Assembly (NCBI GenBank): GCA_003116875.1
Contig: BCKT01000006.1
Coordinates: 310,001-374,000 of the forward strand
DNA length: 64,000 bases
Source of the DNA: Takashimella koratensis
Lineage: Eukaryota; Basidiomycota; Tremellomycetes; Trichosporonales; Tetragoniomycetaceae
Reading direction: 5' to 3'
Each line of letters begins with the position of its first letter. The first letter of the stretch is position 1. Positions 1 through 15,843 of the stretch are shown here, piece by piece. The translations under genes were made by a program, and so were the position numbers. The notes beneath the pieces were generated by a model, which was not told the DNA's origin, did not search any database, and worked only from the letters and a program-made list of their open reading frames with translations.

Positions 1-3000
1 CGTCGAGCACCTCCTTCCAGTGCTAGGCAAAATGGCGTGAGTAATGAGCTTCCGGGCACATTACTGATCTTTTACAGAGGTTTCACCAAGAAGATCATCG
101 CGGAAAAGTCTCAAAAAGCGCTCACCGCCATCCTCACGCACACAACCTGTGCCCCGAAACACTTTATTGCCCACATCATGGCTGCTACGGCGGACAAAAA
201 CGTTCAGACTCGGCAATACGGTATGAGCCACTTGAAGATGTTCTGCACCATCCAAGGCACCCGGGCCAAGTCTGCGATCGAGAGCACACACGGCGGACTG
301 GAACAATTTGAAGCGGCGATCAAGAAGGGGCTCGCAGATGTGAACCCGCAGGTGCGCGAGATGACGCGCGCGGCATTTTGGGCATTCGAGGCTGTCTGGC
401 CGACACAGGGTCAGGCGCTCATGGGCGAGCTCGACGGGATGTCCAGAAAACAATTAGAGAAGGCGAATCCGAATGGAGCGGATAGCGGATCAGCGGCGAC
501 AGGGAAGGCGGCGGCACCGAGGACTAGGCAACCGTCAGCGTCGAGCGCGATCTTGGCCATGAAACGAGCTAAAGCGGCGGAAATGGCAAATGCACGCGCC
601 GCCGCAGACCGCGCTGTGACCTCCCCGATCCCAGGGTCTCCATCGATCCCATCAGCAGAGACAGTTACATCTCCGACCCCAGCCACGTCGCACATCCCGC
701 GATCGACGTCGAATTCCTCAGTCCCACCATCAGAGAAACCGTCGCCTGCAAAGCCGCTCCCGAGGACATCGGCCCAGCCTCTTCCGCGAAGCAGTGTTAC
801 ATCACCTATTGGCTCCGGCTCACCGAGTCTGAGCAACCGGACCTTGCCTCGGCCAACGCCTACAACGACTCCTCGTCCGCTCGCACACTCCACCCTGACC
901 TCGCCTCGCGATCCGTTCGGTGTCGGCGCACCTCGCTCGCGGTCGTCTAGCCTCGCAAGGACGCTGTCGCACAGCCCGCCGTCGTCTCGCGACTCACCGA
1001 CGAGCAAGACTTCTCCGTTAAGGCAGACAACAGCAATGCCGCCAGCGAGTATCCGCTCGACGGCATCGTCCTCTGCCACTTCGGCAAACGCCACGTCCAA
1101 CGCGACCTCCCTCCGCACACCTGTGCAGGCCCGGCACCCGCTCCCTGCGAAACTCGTCCATTCTCCCCGGACTTCAGGCGGTCTCAGTGGGGAATTCACC
1201 AATGGGAGTGGGAGTGGGATCGCCCGCGCTCGTGTACCGACGGGGGGATCAGCGGCCTCGGACGAATCGAGAATCGATATCGCGGTTTGGAGCCAGTCCG
1301 TCACGCCCGACCGACCTACTGCTACAGTCTCGGGTGCTGTCGCCTCTGACCCTGTTGACGAAGCTCGCCGTGCGCAGGCTGCGCAGGGCATCTCTGCCGC
1401 TCAGCAGCTGCTCGAGTTCACACACGACGGGCAGCCGGCCGCGCCGAGTTTCCCAATCACCCCAGTACGACCTAGCGGGTCGAACGGGGCCATGGGCGGG
1501 ATTGTGCAGGGTCTGAGAACGCCGGGACTCAGAACGCCGGGGCTCAGGACTCCAGGCTTAAGAACGCCGACGACGAATGGGCAGTGGGAGCCCTGGCAGG
1601 ATTCACCAAGGACCATGTCGCCGAAGATTTTGAAAGATCTCAAAGCGAGGAATTCGGAGCGCAGTTGGTGGAATAAACGCAAACAACGTGAGTCCAGGTG
1701 TTTGCTGCATCGGCACTAGTATCACTATTATAACTCGCGAGAAGATGGAAGAGAGCGACGAGTGTCCATCTTGAGTGATTGTGGAGCGTTGCTGATACTC
1801 GCTCCTCCAGATGTCGCCGCGGCCACGCCACTGAAATCAACGACTCTCTCTGGTTCGCCGACGCTCGAACCAGACATTGCCGCACTGCAAGCTGGGAAAC
1901 CCGTCAAGAACTCGATGCTGCGCCTGATCGCGTTCTCGCAGACGAACAAGATCACCCTCCCGTCAGAGATCACGGACGAAGAGACCCTGGCGGAGGAGAA
2001 GGAGGTCTGGGAGACTGGAAGGTTGTTTGAGAGGCTGTTCGAGGCGTTGATGGCGTTCTTGCAAGCTGACAAGGTGGGTCAAAGTTGGCTTTCAGCTTGG
2101 AAGGAAGAGTGGGAAGGTGGGAGAGTGATAGTGTGAAGAAGTGGTGAAAGTGGTAGATTGGTGCTGATCCTGATTTATTCACAGCCCGTCGGATTGGTCG
2201 AGCAGGGTTTGATTCTGCTTTGGGAGATGATCGAGAACCAGTGGTTATTGGTCGAGGGACACGAGGATGTCTTGTGCGATGCTCTGTTCCGCCTTCGAGC
2301 GTGTGACAACGGTGTTGTAAGTTCTCCCGAGGACAAGCGCTCTTCTGTCTTACGACACGGGTGTGAACTCAGTGAATGTGATCCCTGACCTCATCTGTTT
2401 ACAGGTTCTCGAAGCGACCAACGCCATTGTCTTCTTATTGATCGACGTCCTTGACCTTCACTTCCTCTTAACGACCCTACGTGTTTCCCTTGAGAAATTC
2501 ATCTCGATCCACGCCAACGATCTTGAGCCGTCCACGCCTAATCCGTCCCGAACGACGAGCGGGAGCACGTCGGGAGAGTTTGCGACACCGCGGCCATTAT
2601 CGATGGACGATGATCCGGGGTCGGTGCATGTGCTTCTTGGACAAGCGGCGAGGAAGTCGGCGTTGACTTTTGGATTGGGAGCAATGGGTTGTTGTGTACT
2701 CGAAGTACCGAGGGAGTCGATCGAGCTAGAGGCAAGGTTGTTCGAGCCGCTCGTCATGGCGGTGAGTTTTGACGTCCAGTGCAAAGCCATTTTGGCTTTA
2801 TGGCTGGGATTGATAATTGATCATTTGGAGTGAGGACGAGTGCTGATGCGTAAATTATGTGAATTCGCAGGCGCTGAGGATGCAAGAAGACAGCGTGACA
2901 GCTCGTCAAGCTGCTCACCGACTAATCCTCGCCGTCCAATGTGTGTTGATGGACGATACCCGAACACTTTCGCTATTCCCATTACTGGACGCGACCCAAA

Positions 3001-3239
3001 GGGCTATCTGCACTTACTTGATGAAACAGAGCAAGATCCTCCCCGATGCATCCGGAGCGAACTCGGGAGGTGTCAATGGAGCTGTGGGTGGGAGAGGGAG
3101 CGGGAGTGGGAATGGGAATGGGAATGGATTGGGAGATGGAGAGGAGGAAGAAGAGGAAGGGAGGAGTTTGGTGCATGCCGAATTGGTAGAGTCGATTACG
3201 AAGAGCGCAAAGACGAAGCGAGAGGGGAAGGAGACGTGA
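1..3239 (+). CDS. CLASP-family microtubule-stabilising protein, 3' part
   Basis: Exons 1-36, 78-1687, 1811-2073, 2185-2316, 2405-2761 and 2871-3239 join without breaking frame (921 residues visible; the 5' end lies outside the window). The first residues form an alpha-helical TOG-like repeat (FTKKIIAEKSQKALTAIL, then HIMAATADKNVQTRQYG). Next comes SSAILAMKRAKAAEMANAR, the helix that follows the TOG domain in fungal CLASP/Stu1 proteins. A roughly 370-residue Ser/Pro-rich linker of the microtubule-binding type contains four GLRTP repeats near 1510-1570. The C-terminal exons encode a second helical repeat block. CLASPs bind tubulin and promote microtubule rescue at spindles and kinetochores. The first intron is only 41 nt. 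The protein ends in an acidic, Lys-rich tail. Family assignment is by pattern; I did not assign an orthologue name. Confidence 0.85.
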
Positions 3240-3715
3240 GGAAGTGTCAGGTGTGGGGGAGGCGAGGTGGGCGGAGGTGATAAGTAGTTGGAAGGGCAAA
3301 ACGCATGGTTAAAACGAGGACTTAACGAGTTGAAAAGAGGGGACGACAGTGTCTTCTACATACTACGGTTTATACATAATCTACCCTTAGTCGGGTAGGA
3401 CTTGTTTCAACGTTGTCACAATGTACATATTGCTTTCAGGTATTAAGGTAGACGTCAAACATCGACCGACGCGGGCGTCACGAGATCACGAAGCGTCATG
3501 ACGCAAGGAAGGAACGAATAGAGCCCAAATGGGTATGCATGTTTATACTGTATGGGTTAAGGAAGCGAGAGGGAGACCGAAAAGACCAGGAAAAGGGGAC
3601 AGACAAGCCAATGTGCGCGAGAAGACAGGACCAAGAAGTGAACCCCGGGTAGAGACGAGGAGGGGGAGGGCATGAGCCGGAAGAGATCGAGAAGTGAAGT
3701 GAATAAGAATCTGCG
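3240..3715. other. convergent intergenic region, no gene seen
   Basis: This stretch lies between the 3' ends of the CLASP gene and the SNF5/SFH1 gene. It should hold both 3' untranslated regions. I see no conserved reading frame or structured RNA in it. Confidence 0.5.
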
Positions 3716-5853
3716 TTATCGCCTGCCGCGCTTGGTAGTGAGTGTTCGCATAAGTCGCCTGTTGCAGATGTGAAGAACCAACTGTCAGTACGATCCTCAT
3801 TACCGCATGTTGGCAAACTCCAAGTGTCCACTGCTTGACCACTGTACTCACCTGGCTTCACGTGTCCTCTCAAGTTCTCGTTTCTCCATCTCTTCCGTAC
3901 TCAGTTCGACCAAAACCGGACCAAACTCTTCACGTTCCCACCAATCCCTCCAAGCGGCCGTGATTGGTCTGGCCCCATGCCTACTCGTCGTCCTGGGCAC
4001 ACCGCTCCCTCCTCGCTCCCATTTCGCCTGCTCATGAGGGTGAGTTTGAGAGAACAGGTCAAGGTCAAGCGCGTCACGTTTGTGTCGGATCAGTTCGTCG
4101 TGGATCGCATGGGCAACGAGAGGGATAGCTTCTCCGGAAAGACCGAGTTCGGCGCAGTAGTGTTTTGCGAAAGAAGTTGGGGAGAGGCGAGAGGATAGAT
4201 CCCATTCGATTCGGTCTCGAAGGATACAGGTGAAAATTTGGACGTCGAGCTGAGGGATTGGGAAAGAGGACGGGTTAGTCTTATGTAGAGAAAGAAAAAG
4301 ACAGCCAACACACAACGGAGAACAGATCGGAAGATGGGGGCAGGATGGTGAGAAGACGTCGTGATCTACGGACTAGACCACATCACTCACGTTGACAATA
4401 ATACGACAATCCGCTTCCTTCCACTCCACATCCACTTCCATCTCCTCTTGTTCATCTTCCTCATCGCTCCACCTCACATCCTCCTCTGTGACCTCTTCGT
4501 CGGCGACATCAATCTCCACCGCGTTTTGAGCCTCATCAATCTGAGCCTGGATGAGTTCCGCCATCGTCGCTGCATATGGGTTGACGGGGATATCCACATC
4601 TTCGCAGAAGGTTGTGGCGAAATCCAGAGGTGTGAGGAAGGGCTCGTTGGCGTTCCATAGGAATCGATCTTTGATCTTGATCCCACCACCGGTTTCTTCA
4701 GGGTTAGGGGAGGCGACGTCAAAGTCGACCGTAATGGGGACAAGGAGCTCGGGTCGGTCTTTCTCCCGCTCGAGCATTTCCTCGGGTCTGTAGTGGAGGA
4801 GGAATTGGCAAGAGGGATAACGAAGAAAAAGAGGTGGGGAAATAATGTGTCAACGAAGAGGACAACAAACATTCACGCTCTCTTGATGTCAAAGAGATGA
4901 GAAATGACTTACACAGGCTGATACCGTGTCTGTTTAGCTCGCTGCGTCTGCACACGATCCGCTGGAACTCTATCCCCCAACCATGTCCAACCTCTTTCCA
5001 ACTCGTCTCTTCTCCGCCTCATCCTCCCTGCCTTGTTCGCGAGGTCCTCTGACTGTTTCCTCCCTGACCCTGGCGGCCGTCCTGGGCCCCTTTTCACAGG
5101 AACGACCGGCACCGGTTCCTCATCCTCATCCTCATCGTCGTCATCATCTCCATCCTCTGTATCCTCCTCGTCGTCCGAGTCCTTCTCGGCATAGTTCACG
5201 CGCCCGCCCAGCCTGCGACCGGAGAACGAGGTGCGCGGGAACGTGGCGGACGCCGAGGCGGAAAGAGACATTCGGGGTGGTGCAGGGCTCTCCAGTCGGG
5301 GCGTAGATGCGCCAGAAGAGCGAGTCGCGAAGAGTTCTCGATCAAGTTCGGCGAGGATAGCTTCCCGCTCTTTAGGACCGCCAGTGATGATCTCGGGTTG
5401 GATGAGGTTGGTGACCCCCGCGCGCAGGCGAGAAGGGTAGGTCGTATATAAGCCTTGGGTGGAGGGCGGGAGGGAGAATGTTGGGTCGCGCGTGGTTTGG
5501 TTTTGAGGAGCGAGGAAGAATGGGAGCGCGCCGGATGAGACAACGGTAGGGCGGGGAACGGGCTCGGGGCGGGAAGGGTGGACAGGGCGGCCAGCGGAGG
5601 GGCCACCGGAGGGACCCTGGGGGTGGTAGTTGGGTACACCCCGGGCCATATTGGGATTGTACCCTGGTGGGTAGGCTGGGAAGGTGAGCCAAGGCGAAGG
5701 AGGTTAGGTGTTGTTAGGAGAGGGTAAGGGGAACGCGGTTGCTAGCAAGTACTCACGATGAGAACCTCCACCGTTGACAGCTGGACTCCCATTGCCTGCA
5801 CCTCCACTATTTGTCCCCCTGACCGAGCGCGTTCGCGTTGAATATGTCGACAT
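3716..5853 (-). CDS. SNF5/SFH1 (SMARCB1) chromatin-remodelling subunit
   Basis: Exons (minus strand) 5853-5757, 5675-4913, 4787-4391, 4249-3852 and 3758-3716 give 565 residues. The N-terminal half is Pro/Ser-rich, followed by an acidic run and an AT-hook-like VKRGPGRPPGSGRK. The SNF5 domain starts in exon 3 (LLVPITVDFDVASPNPEE, then FLWNANEPFLTPLDFATTF) and its second repeat is in exon 4 (LDVQIFTCILRDRIEWDLSS, then FAKHYCAELGL). The protein ends in a short basic tail from a 43-nt last exon. SNF5 and SFH1 are core subunits of SWI/SNF and RSC remodellers respectively; I cannot tell which this is. The next gene, RIB5, is divergent from a shared upstream region. Confidence 0.9.
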
Positions 5854-6380
5854 CGTGATATGAGTCTATCAACTGTCGCGGTGGTCCAGACTATGCTCGT
5901 GCGTGCGGGCGACGGTTGGTACAAGCACGTGTGGGCTTCCGTTCGCCTCTGATAGATCTGTTTCTCGTGCAGACGTGTGGATATGAGTCGAGCGGCGGCA
6001 GAGACCAGGCTTGAAGATGCTACGCTAGCCGCTGGGGTGGATGGCGCGCGCGAGGAGGGGAGGGGGGAGGGGGGATGGGGGGAGATGGGTCGGGGGGGAT
6101 TGACGAGAAGGGGGCGTTTGTTGTCTCGAGTAATGAGGCGAGTCTAAGTGCGGGGTGTAGATAGAGAAATATCGGATTAGCTTTTGGATTAGACTCGGAC
6201 ACGTGGCTGATTTGTCATTTTTGTAATTCCACTTTTGGGTCGGATCCCGGCTCGGTCTCGAGTCGATGGGATGCGTTGGTCAGACTCGCCAGACTCTTCA
6301 ACATTGTCAACAACATCGTCCAGACTACCACCTAACTCTCGACACAGCAGCTTAGCTCAGCTCCTAAACCATCTGCAACC
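5854..6380. promoter_or_regulatory. divergent promoter region SNF5/RIB5 with G-rich tract
   Basis: This is the shared upstream region of two divergent genes. A dense G-tract on the plus strand at about 6054-6105 has several GGGG runs and could fold as a G-quadruplex. A pyrimidine-rich leader precedes RIB5. No TATA box is obvious. Confidence 0.4.
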
Positions 6381-7513
6381 ATGTTCACCGGTCTCGTACG
6401 TCTCTGACGCCTCCGCTCATGGCCTCGTTCCAATCTCTGCTCTCCTTTCGCTCATCACTCTACTCCCGCCAAAGTTCAACTCTCTAACAATCTCCAGGTT
6501 GAGCACATCGCGACGGTCTCGCACGTCTCCCCTTCCACATCAACAACCGAACACGTCCTGACCCTCTCCAACGCCTCTCCTATCCTCGGAGACTGCAACA
6601 TTGGCGACTCGATCTGTATCAACGGCGCGTGCTTGACAGTGCTCGAGTTTGACGCCGACTCGTTCAAGGTTGGGCTGGCGGTGGAGACCCTGAACCGGAC
6701 GAATCTGGGACTGTTACAAGTTGGGAGTCAAGTTAATTGCGAGCGGGCGATGGCGGCGCACACGAGGTTTGGGGGACATGTCGTGCAGGTGAGTAACCCT
6801 AGGCCCGAGCTCCCGGCGTAGCGAGGTCCGAGGAAGTGTCAGGTGATGTCAAGACAAGCAGTCCATGGGGCAAGTAGTGTCAACACTGGAATGGGATTCA
6901 TCGATATCGTCACAGATAGATGAAAGATCACGAGAAACGAATGCTAACTCTACGTAAAGGGCCACGTCGACGCGACAGCGACCATCACCTCTATTGTCCC
7001 TGACGGAGCCTCTTTACGCTACACATTTACCTTCCCTGCTGAATCCGCACATATGATGCCCTACGTTATCGAGAAGGGCTACGTAACTGTTGACGGGGCT
7101 TCGTTGACGCTTACGCACGTGGACGACGCCAGCAGGTCGTTTGGGATCATGTTGATTCAGCATAGTCAAGGGAAGTTGACGTTGACGAAGAAGGCGGTGA
7201 GTGAGCGCGACCCCGCGCGAAAAGGGAGCACGGGCTGCAAGCGCAGGTCGGAGGAGAGCGGAAAGAGAAACGGAAGAGGCTGAGGAGGCTGGGGAGGCAG
7301 GGGAGGTAGAGGGGGCGAGGTTGGAAAAGTGGGAAGGGAAAGTTGAAATGGAATCAAGCTGACGATACTGACGTTTGAACGTAGCCTGGGGACACGGTCA
7401 ATATCGAAGCCGACTGCGTGGGGAAATACATTCTCGGCCCTGAAGCTCGAATCGCAGCTCTTGTTGAGCGGATCGTTGATGAGAAACTTCGTGCTGCCGG
7501 GGCCAAAGTGTAA
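6381..7513 (+). CDS. RIB5: riboflavin synthase
   Basis: Exons 6381-6395, 6498-6788, 6960-7196 and 7385-7513 give 223 residues, the usual length. The enzyme dismutates two 6,7-dimethyl-8-ribityllumazine molecules to riboflavin, the last step of vitamin B2 synthesis. The protein starts MFTGLVEHI, the conserved start of the family, and contains two lumazine-binding repeats. Repeat 1 includes GDSICINGACLTV and FKVGLAVETLNRTNLG; repeat 2 includes GHVDATATI, YVTVDGASLTLT and PGDTVNIEADCVGKYI. The first exon encodes only MFTGL. All junctions are phase 0. The next gene, DRN1, is convergent. Confidence 0.96.
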
Positions 7514-8056
7514 AATCTTTGTGTGGTTACGTAGACGTTTCGTCGGATGTGGTTTGTGGTTTGAGAGAGTTGGGGTTGACACCTTGAAGTAAAGGTAATG
7601 GGGCGTAGAGGACGTGAGGCGTAGGCAGTGGTTCGGTGGGTGTTGGTGAGGAGGATGTTGTATGAACATGAACAGGCAAGAAATCTAGAGGAAAGGATTA
7701 GTAGTCGAACATAGGTCGAGACAATGCATACATTGGCAGAACAGGCAACGTCATGCTCATCGACATGCAGAATACGCGACATAAGCATGGCATGACATGA
7801 CATGACATGACATGAAATGACATAGATATCCGCACAGCCCACTGCGCTTTATCTGAGACCGACGATACGTCTGATGCGATGTAACACGATACGATACGAT
7901 TACTGGATTTTTACTTGTACGTACCCAACTAACGCCTTCTCACTCCCGCATTCCCCGTTCCCTCTTCCCCTCTTGACTCATTGCTCCATCCCCACACCTC
8001 TCCTGGATCGTTTGGTAGACCCAGCCTTTTGATATACACCACGACCATCGACGGTA
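7514..8056. other. convergent intergenic region, no gene seen
   Basis: 3' regions of RIB5 and the DRN1-like gene meet here. Apart from a pentamer repeat near 7789 and a short GATAC repeat near 7889 I see no structure. Confidence 0.5.
7786..7825. repeat. ATGAC pentamer microsatellite
   Basis: About six imperfect copies of a CATGA/ATGAC pentamer lie in the intergenic region. Confidence 0.8.
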
Positions 8057-11326
<3,270 letters not shown>

Positions 11327-11912
11327 CGTGAATAGGAGAGGGAAAGAGGTAGAGGTTTGTTTGTGGACTGATGAAGGCTGGGTAAATCAGACGATGGGCC
11401 GGTTGGAGATTGAGAGGCCGAGATGAACCAGGTGCTGAGGATTTAGGAAGAGCTCGGGTGAGGATGTAGGAGTAAGAAGCAAGTGAAGATGATGATGATG
11501 ATGATGAAGATCAAGTCAAAAGTCTACTCGTACTTTACAAGTACGGTGTTTAAACAATTTCCAACCGGCGGTTGGTGCTGGTCCCCTCAACCCGTTTTTG
11601 TTTTTTGGTCAAGGGCGAGCCGAGGTATTGCAATCGGCTTCGAGCTCGAACTCAGTATCAACCTCGACCTGGTCACATCCTGTTTGGTCCTTCTCCTTCT
11701 CCCGTCTTCTGAATCCATGTGTTCTCGACCTAGATGGCACAGGGTATCTAATGCATGGTACATTTTCATCTTGTCCATCTTTCTTCACTTCAAAAGGATC
11801 CACTACCGATCGCCTCGACTATTCCTACCTTCGAACCTACCAGGTCTTATCCATTTCCCTACCTTTTTGAGAAGAGAGTATTGTTCACTTCCCCTATTCC
11901 CCAGTTCCACGA
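11327..11912. promoter_or_regulatory. upstream region of the DRN1-like gene / 3' region of the RNPS1-like gene
   Basis: Both neighbours are on the minus strand, so this stretch holds the 3' end of the RNPS1-like gene and the promoter of the DRN1-like gene. A short GAT trinucleotide run lies near 11487-11510. No other gene is seen. Confidence 0.4.
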
Positions 11913-13819
11913 TTACGGACTCCCCTTCCTCCTCTTCGCAGGCGGACTCTGACTCCTCATACTCCTATCTCCACTCCTACTCCTACTCCTGCTCAAACTC
12001 CTACTATAACTCTTCCTCCTCCTTGGGCTCAAACTCCTTGTCCTACTTTTACTCCTTGTCACACTCCTACTCACACTCCTCCTGGGACTTCTGCTCCTGC
12101 TCAAGCTCCTTGACCGACTCCTACTCAAACTCCTACTCCTACTCCTACTCAAACTTCGACTCTCACTTCTCATTCGTCCACCTTTCGCCCCTCGGGCTCG
12201 ATACGGGCTCCTACTCATACTCCTGCTTCTGCTTCTGGACCGACTCCTACTTCTGAACCTGCTCAGACTTCTGCTCCTACTACTCCTCGCTCCCCGCCTG
12301 ATCGGGCTCCTCGATCTGGACCGACCACCACGTACGTAGTCTGGACTGGCTCGACGACGCTGGCCAGCCCCAAGAGGAGGGGGTGACCACCTCCCTCCAC
12401 CTGGACCACCGCCAGGACCTTGTCGACCTCCTCGCCCTCCACCCGGTGCGAACCTGTGATGAGGAGGTGCGTCGTATCTCCCACCAGGGCCACCAGGCCC
12501 ACCAGGTCCACCGCCGTATCCTCGCGGTCCACGCCCCCCAAACCCACCTCCTCCAAACCCACCACCCCCAGCGCTCATACCCGATCCTGGGCCATACGCT
12601 CGTTCGCCACGTTGGCCTCGTTCAGACCCTCCAGGTTCACCGGGTCCTCCAGGGAACCGCTGATTCCCTCCCGACCCAGGCCCATACGCCGGCGGTCTGC
12701 GCGAGAAAGGTGACGGCGATCGCCTGCGCGGAGGCGGGGGCGGAGACCTTGATCGAGATCGAGATCGAGAACGAGAGACACCTCGGCGCGAATGAGGAGG
12801 GAGATCGCGGTGGCTGTCCCTGTCGCGTCGATGGGGACTAGGGGAGCGTGCGCGACGAGGAGAAAGAGGTGAAGGTGGACGAGGAGCAGGAAGGGGGTGT
12901 TCCGAGATCTGCACAAAGGTCAGCGCAGCTCAGAGAATAGAAATCGACATCGGAGGATACTTGAGGGGTGTGTTGACAAATGGAGATTGGGTAAAAGATA
13001 GGGGAAGGAGGTGAAAATGGAGGAAAAGGGGAAAGTGGGCAAAAAAGGGGTAAAGCTCACCTCGACACGAAGGGTAGAACCATCAAGTGCTCCGCCGTCC
13101 ATATGTGAAACGGCCAACTCGGCCGCAGAGGGGGACGCGAACTCGATCGCTGCTTTACCGCGGTTCAGACCGGCTGTGAAAAGTGTGAGAGAAGAGAAAA
13201 AGAGGAACAGGAACATTGAGAAAGCGAGGGTGAGGTGAAGTCAGCATGTCTGTCAGAACTGGCATGTTCACGTCTGTCTTCTGCTCCCTCTTGCAACGCT
13301 TCACACCCCACTCCATTCTAACATCGATGCGATGGCTCTTCGCCCACTGAGCTATGTTCTTTTCACATCCACATCTCTACCCGGTTCGCCCTCATCTCAC
13401 CTCTTCCAACCTCTTCCAACTCTCTTCGCCGCTCGTCCTCTCACCTCATCTCACCTCTTCCAACCTCTTCCAACTCTCCTCTCTACATTTTTCCTTCCCC
13501 ATCTCCTCCCCCGGTACCCAGCCCACTCACAAACTTTAAACAGTGGCAAATCCAATCCTGTGACTTCTCCATAAGCCCCAAAGACGCTTTTCAGATGCAC
13601 GATCTCGACGTTCTTGCTTAGGCCCGAGACGACGATAACTCTGTGACCCGAGGTTGTCTCGGTCTCAGCTGCCTTGGAGGCGCCGTGGGTTGTGTGTCCG
13701 TTGCCATGGCCGTTGAGTGGGGGAGAGTCGATCCGGGACCTGGACGAACCAGGAGAGGCAGGGGAGGTAGGGGATCGAGGGGTGAGTGGTTTAGGCGAGG
13801 TCGAACGGCCTCGAGACAT
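11913..13819 (-). CDS. RNPS1-like RRM and RS-domain splicing factor
   Basis: Exons (minus) 13819-13531, 13173-13061 and 12908-11913 give 465 residues. A short Ser/Pro N-terminus leads into one RRM split by an intron: RVIVVSGLSKNVEIVHL, VFGAYGEVTGLDLPL, then GKAAIEFASPSAAELAV and HMDGGALDG. The HMDGG pattern is typical of RNPS1, a subunit of the exon-junction-associated ASAP/PSAP complexes. The large last exon encodes an SR/RS-rich, Gly-rich region with long arrays of SRSRS dipeptides and RGG-like GGFGGG stretches, ending in a basic KRRK tail. The repetitive RS codons create a long Ser/Tyr-rich open frame on the opposite strand that is not a gene. It is expected to be nuclear. Assignment rests on the RRM pattern plus RS tail. 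Confidence 0.85.
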
Positions 13820-14507
13820 GCTTGATGTCGAAGATTGGGTAAGGTGAAGGTTGAACGCCAAACGAAAGATGTCAACCCAGTCTGAATGACTTTTGAAACT
13901 GCAAACGGGTGATGGTGTAATCTCGGAGTTATAGGCATCCTATTAGAATTGTGGCACCTGGTGTTAATCCCCGTGCCTTGGGGAAGCTAATACCTTGGAT
14001 CCAAGACGGGAGCAGGTGGAAAGGTTCTGGCATCATCTGCTCTTCCGTCTCTCTGGCCCGTGCTTCCTAGGTCCAGCCGTTCACAATCCGGTCAACAACA
14101 CGACACGTGTTAGTCAGTCTCCTGCCCCAGACCCATGTCGCGTCAACACCTGCCCCGCGTCCGCAGTCCTGCAACAGTAGCTAAACGCGACCGCGCCTCG
14201 ACGCCGCCTCAATCTTATTGTGCAACGACTGCATGACTTTCTTTTATGTTTCTTTCGATTTACGGGTCGGGAGGTGGAACTCCCCCTATCCCCCTTCAAC
14301 TCTTCAACTTCGACTGTATTTTCCTGCACGAGCTACCAGAGAGTGGATGGGAATGCGATATGGGGCAGAGGGGTAAAAGGGTTAAGGGTGAAGGGTAGTA
14401 GATGTGAGAGTTGGCGAGAGGGATATAGGCAGAGTAGCATTAGAAGCAGTAGGAATCAACAAACAATGACAGGCGGGACGCAAGGGACAGCGATCGCGTG
14501 AACATGT
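13820..14507. other. intergenic between RNPS1-like and porin genes
   Basis: Both neighbours are on the minus strand. The stretch should contain the RNPS1-like promoter (about 13820-14050) and the porin 3' region. No protein or tRNA gene is recognisable. Confidence 0.4.
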
Positions 14508-15843
14508 TTACGAGTTGAAGGTGAACGAAGCGCCGACCTTGTGGGCGGCAGCGCCGGCGGTAGCGTCGTTGAGCTTGGTGGTGTCGAGGGCGAGACCGAA
14601 CGAAGCCTGAGGGTGTGGTCAGTAATCATTCTTAAGTCTTTCAAGGTTTTGAACCCACCTTGACACCGGGGCGGAGGGCCTGGGTGTAGCCGAGGCAGAG
14701 AACACCAGCGTTGTTGATCTTGGCCTTGACGAACGCGGCGTTGTCCTGTGAATTGGTCAGCCTCAAATTTCGTCTAACGCTTCGCTTCACTACTCACAAG
14801 GTAAGCCTTGGCGCCGACCTCGAGGGAGACACCGCCGGTGGTCGACTTGGTGTCGTAGACAGCCTTGGCGCCAGCCTCGACGTCCTTGGAGACCTTGTGG
14901 TAGTACGAGGCCGAGAAGGTCGAGAGGTTGCCGAGACCGTGGAGGGTGATGGCGTACTCGGGGGCCGAGAAGCCAACGGCACCGGCGTAGCGGGTGATGG
15001 CGCCGGCAAGGACGTCGTACGACGCCTCGGCACCGACAAGGAAGCCGTCACGGCCGACAACGGCGTCGGCGGTGAAGGTGGGGCCCTGAAGGGGGAAATC
15101 AGCGGTGAAAGTGGCAAGGAGAGAGGTAGCCTTGCGCTTTCTGGGAGGCAAGAATAGAGGGATCACCAACTCACCTTGAAGATGTCGGCAACGGCACGGG
15201 TGTGGACCGAGGGCTGCTTGTAGATGGCAGTGATGATGGCCGACTTCTGGGCCTTGGCCGGGTTAAGGGTGGTGGCGAGGTCGAGCTTGAGGCCCTTGGC
15301 GATCTGGTTCTCGAGCTCGATCTGGGTGCGGAGGAGGTTGGTGGTGGTCCAAGCCTGCGAGGTGCGTGTTAGTGCAAGTCCGGCGCGGAGAAAAGCGCAG
15401 TTGGAACGGAAGGTAGAGGATGTGTCGAAGAGATGTTTAGGGTTTGGGGGTTGTTACTGGGGTGCGAGGAGATGGGTATCTGGGCCAATGCTTACCTGAG
15501 TGAAGGTCAAGCCGTTCTTGAAGTCGGTGTACTTGCCCTCAATGTCGCCGGCAATGGCGTTGGACTTGGAGTCACGGGTACCAGCGACCTTGAAGGTGAC
15601 GTTGGAAGGGGTGAGGGTCTTGACCTCGAGGGAGGTGCCCTGGATGGGGTAGTCCTTGAGGAGGAGGTCGGAGGACGACTTGCCGAGGTCCTGCGGGAGG
15701 GGGAAGGGTTAGTGGTGGTCGAGAAAGGGGAACGATGGCATGAGAGGCATACACGTGCTCGGCACGGTTTGGGAAGGAGGTGAGAGGGAAGGGGAGGTGG
15801 GGAAGAGACGTACGCGCCACGAAGGGGGAACAGGCTGGGCCAT
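14508..15843 (-). CDS. POR1: mitochondrial outer-membrane porin (VDAC)
   Basis: Exons (minus) 15843-15814, 15690-15496, 15354-15175, 15085-14798, 14745-14659 and 14606-14508 give 292 residues, the normal VDAC size; all junctions are phase 0. The protein begins MAQPVPPSWRDLGKSSSDLL, matching the N-terminal helix region of fungal porins, and continues as alternating beta strands (GTSLEVKTLTPSNVTFKV, GLTFTQAWTTTNLL, KLDLATTLNP). It ends KVGASFTFN plus Ser, the terminal strand and eukaryotic porin motif. It forms the voltage-gated channel for metabolites in the mitochondrial outer membrane. Codon use is strongly biased to C-ending codons, as in a highly expressed gene. The leader upstream is pyrimidine-rich with a possible donor (GTGAGT) near 16122, so a 5' UTR intron is possible. 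Confidence 0.95.

Noticed and set aside
411..1391. 326-residue minus-strand frame
   Set aside because: Antisense to the low-complexity linker of the CLASP gene; no recognisable domain.
11483..12256. 257-residue Ser/Tyr-rich plus-strand frame
   Set aside because: It is the exact antisense of the RS-repeat exon of the RNPS1-like gene; repetitive AGTCGG codons make the opposite strand open.
14711..15157. Plus-strand frame across the porin gene
   Set aside because: Antisense shadow of C-ending codons in the porin exons.
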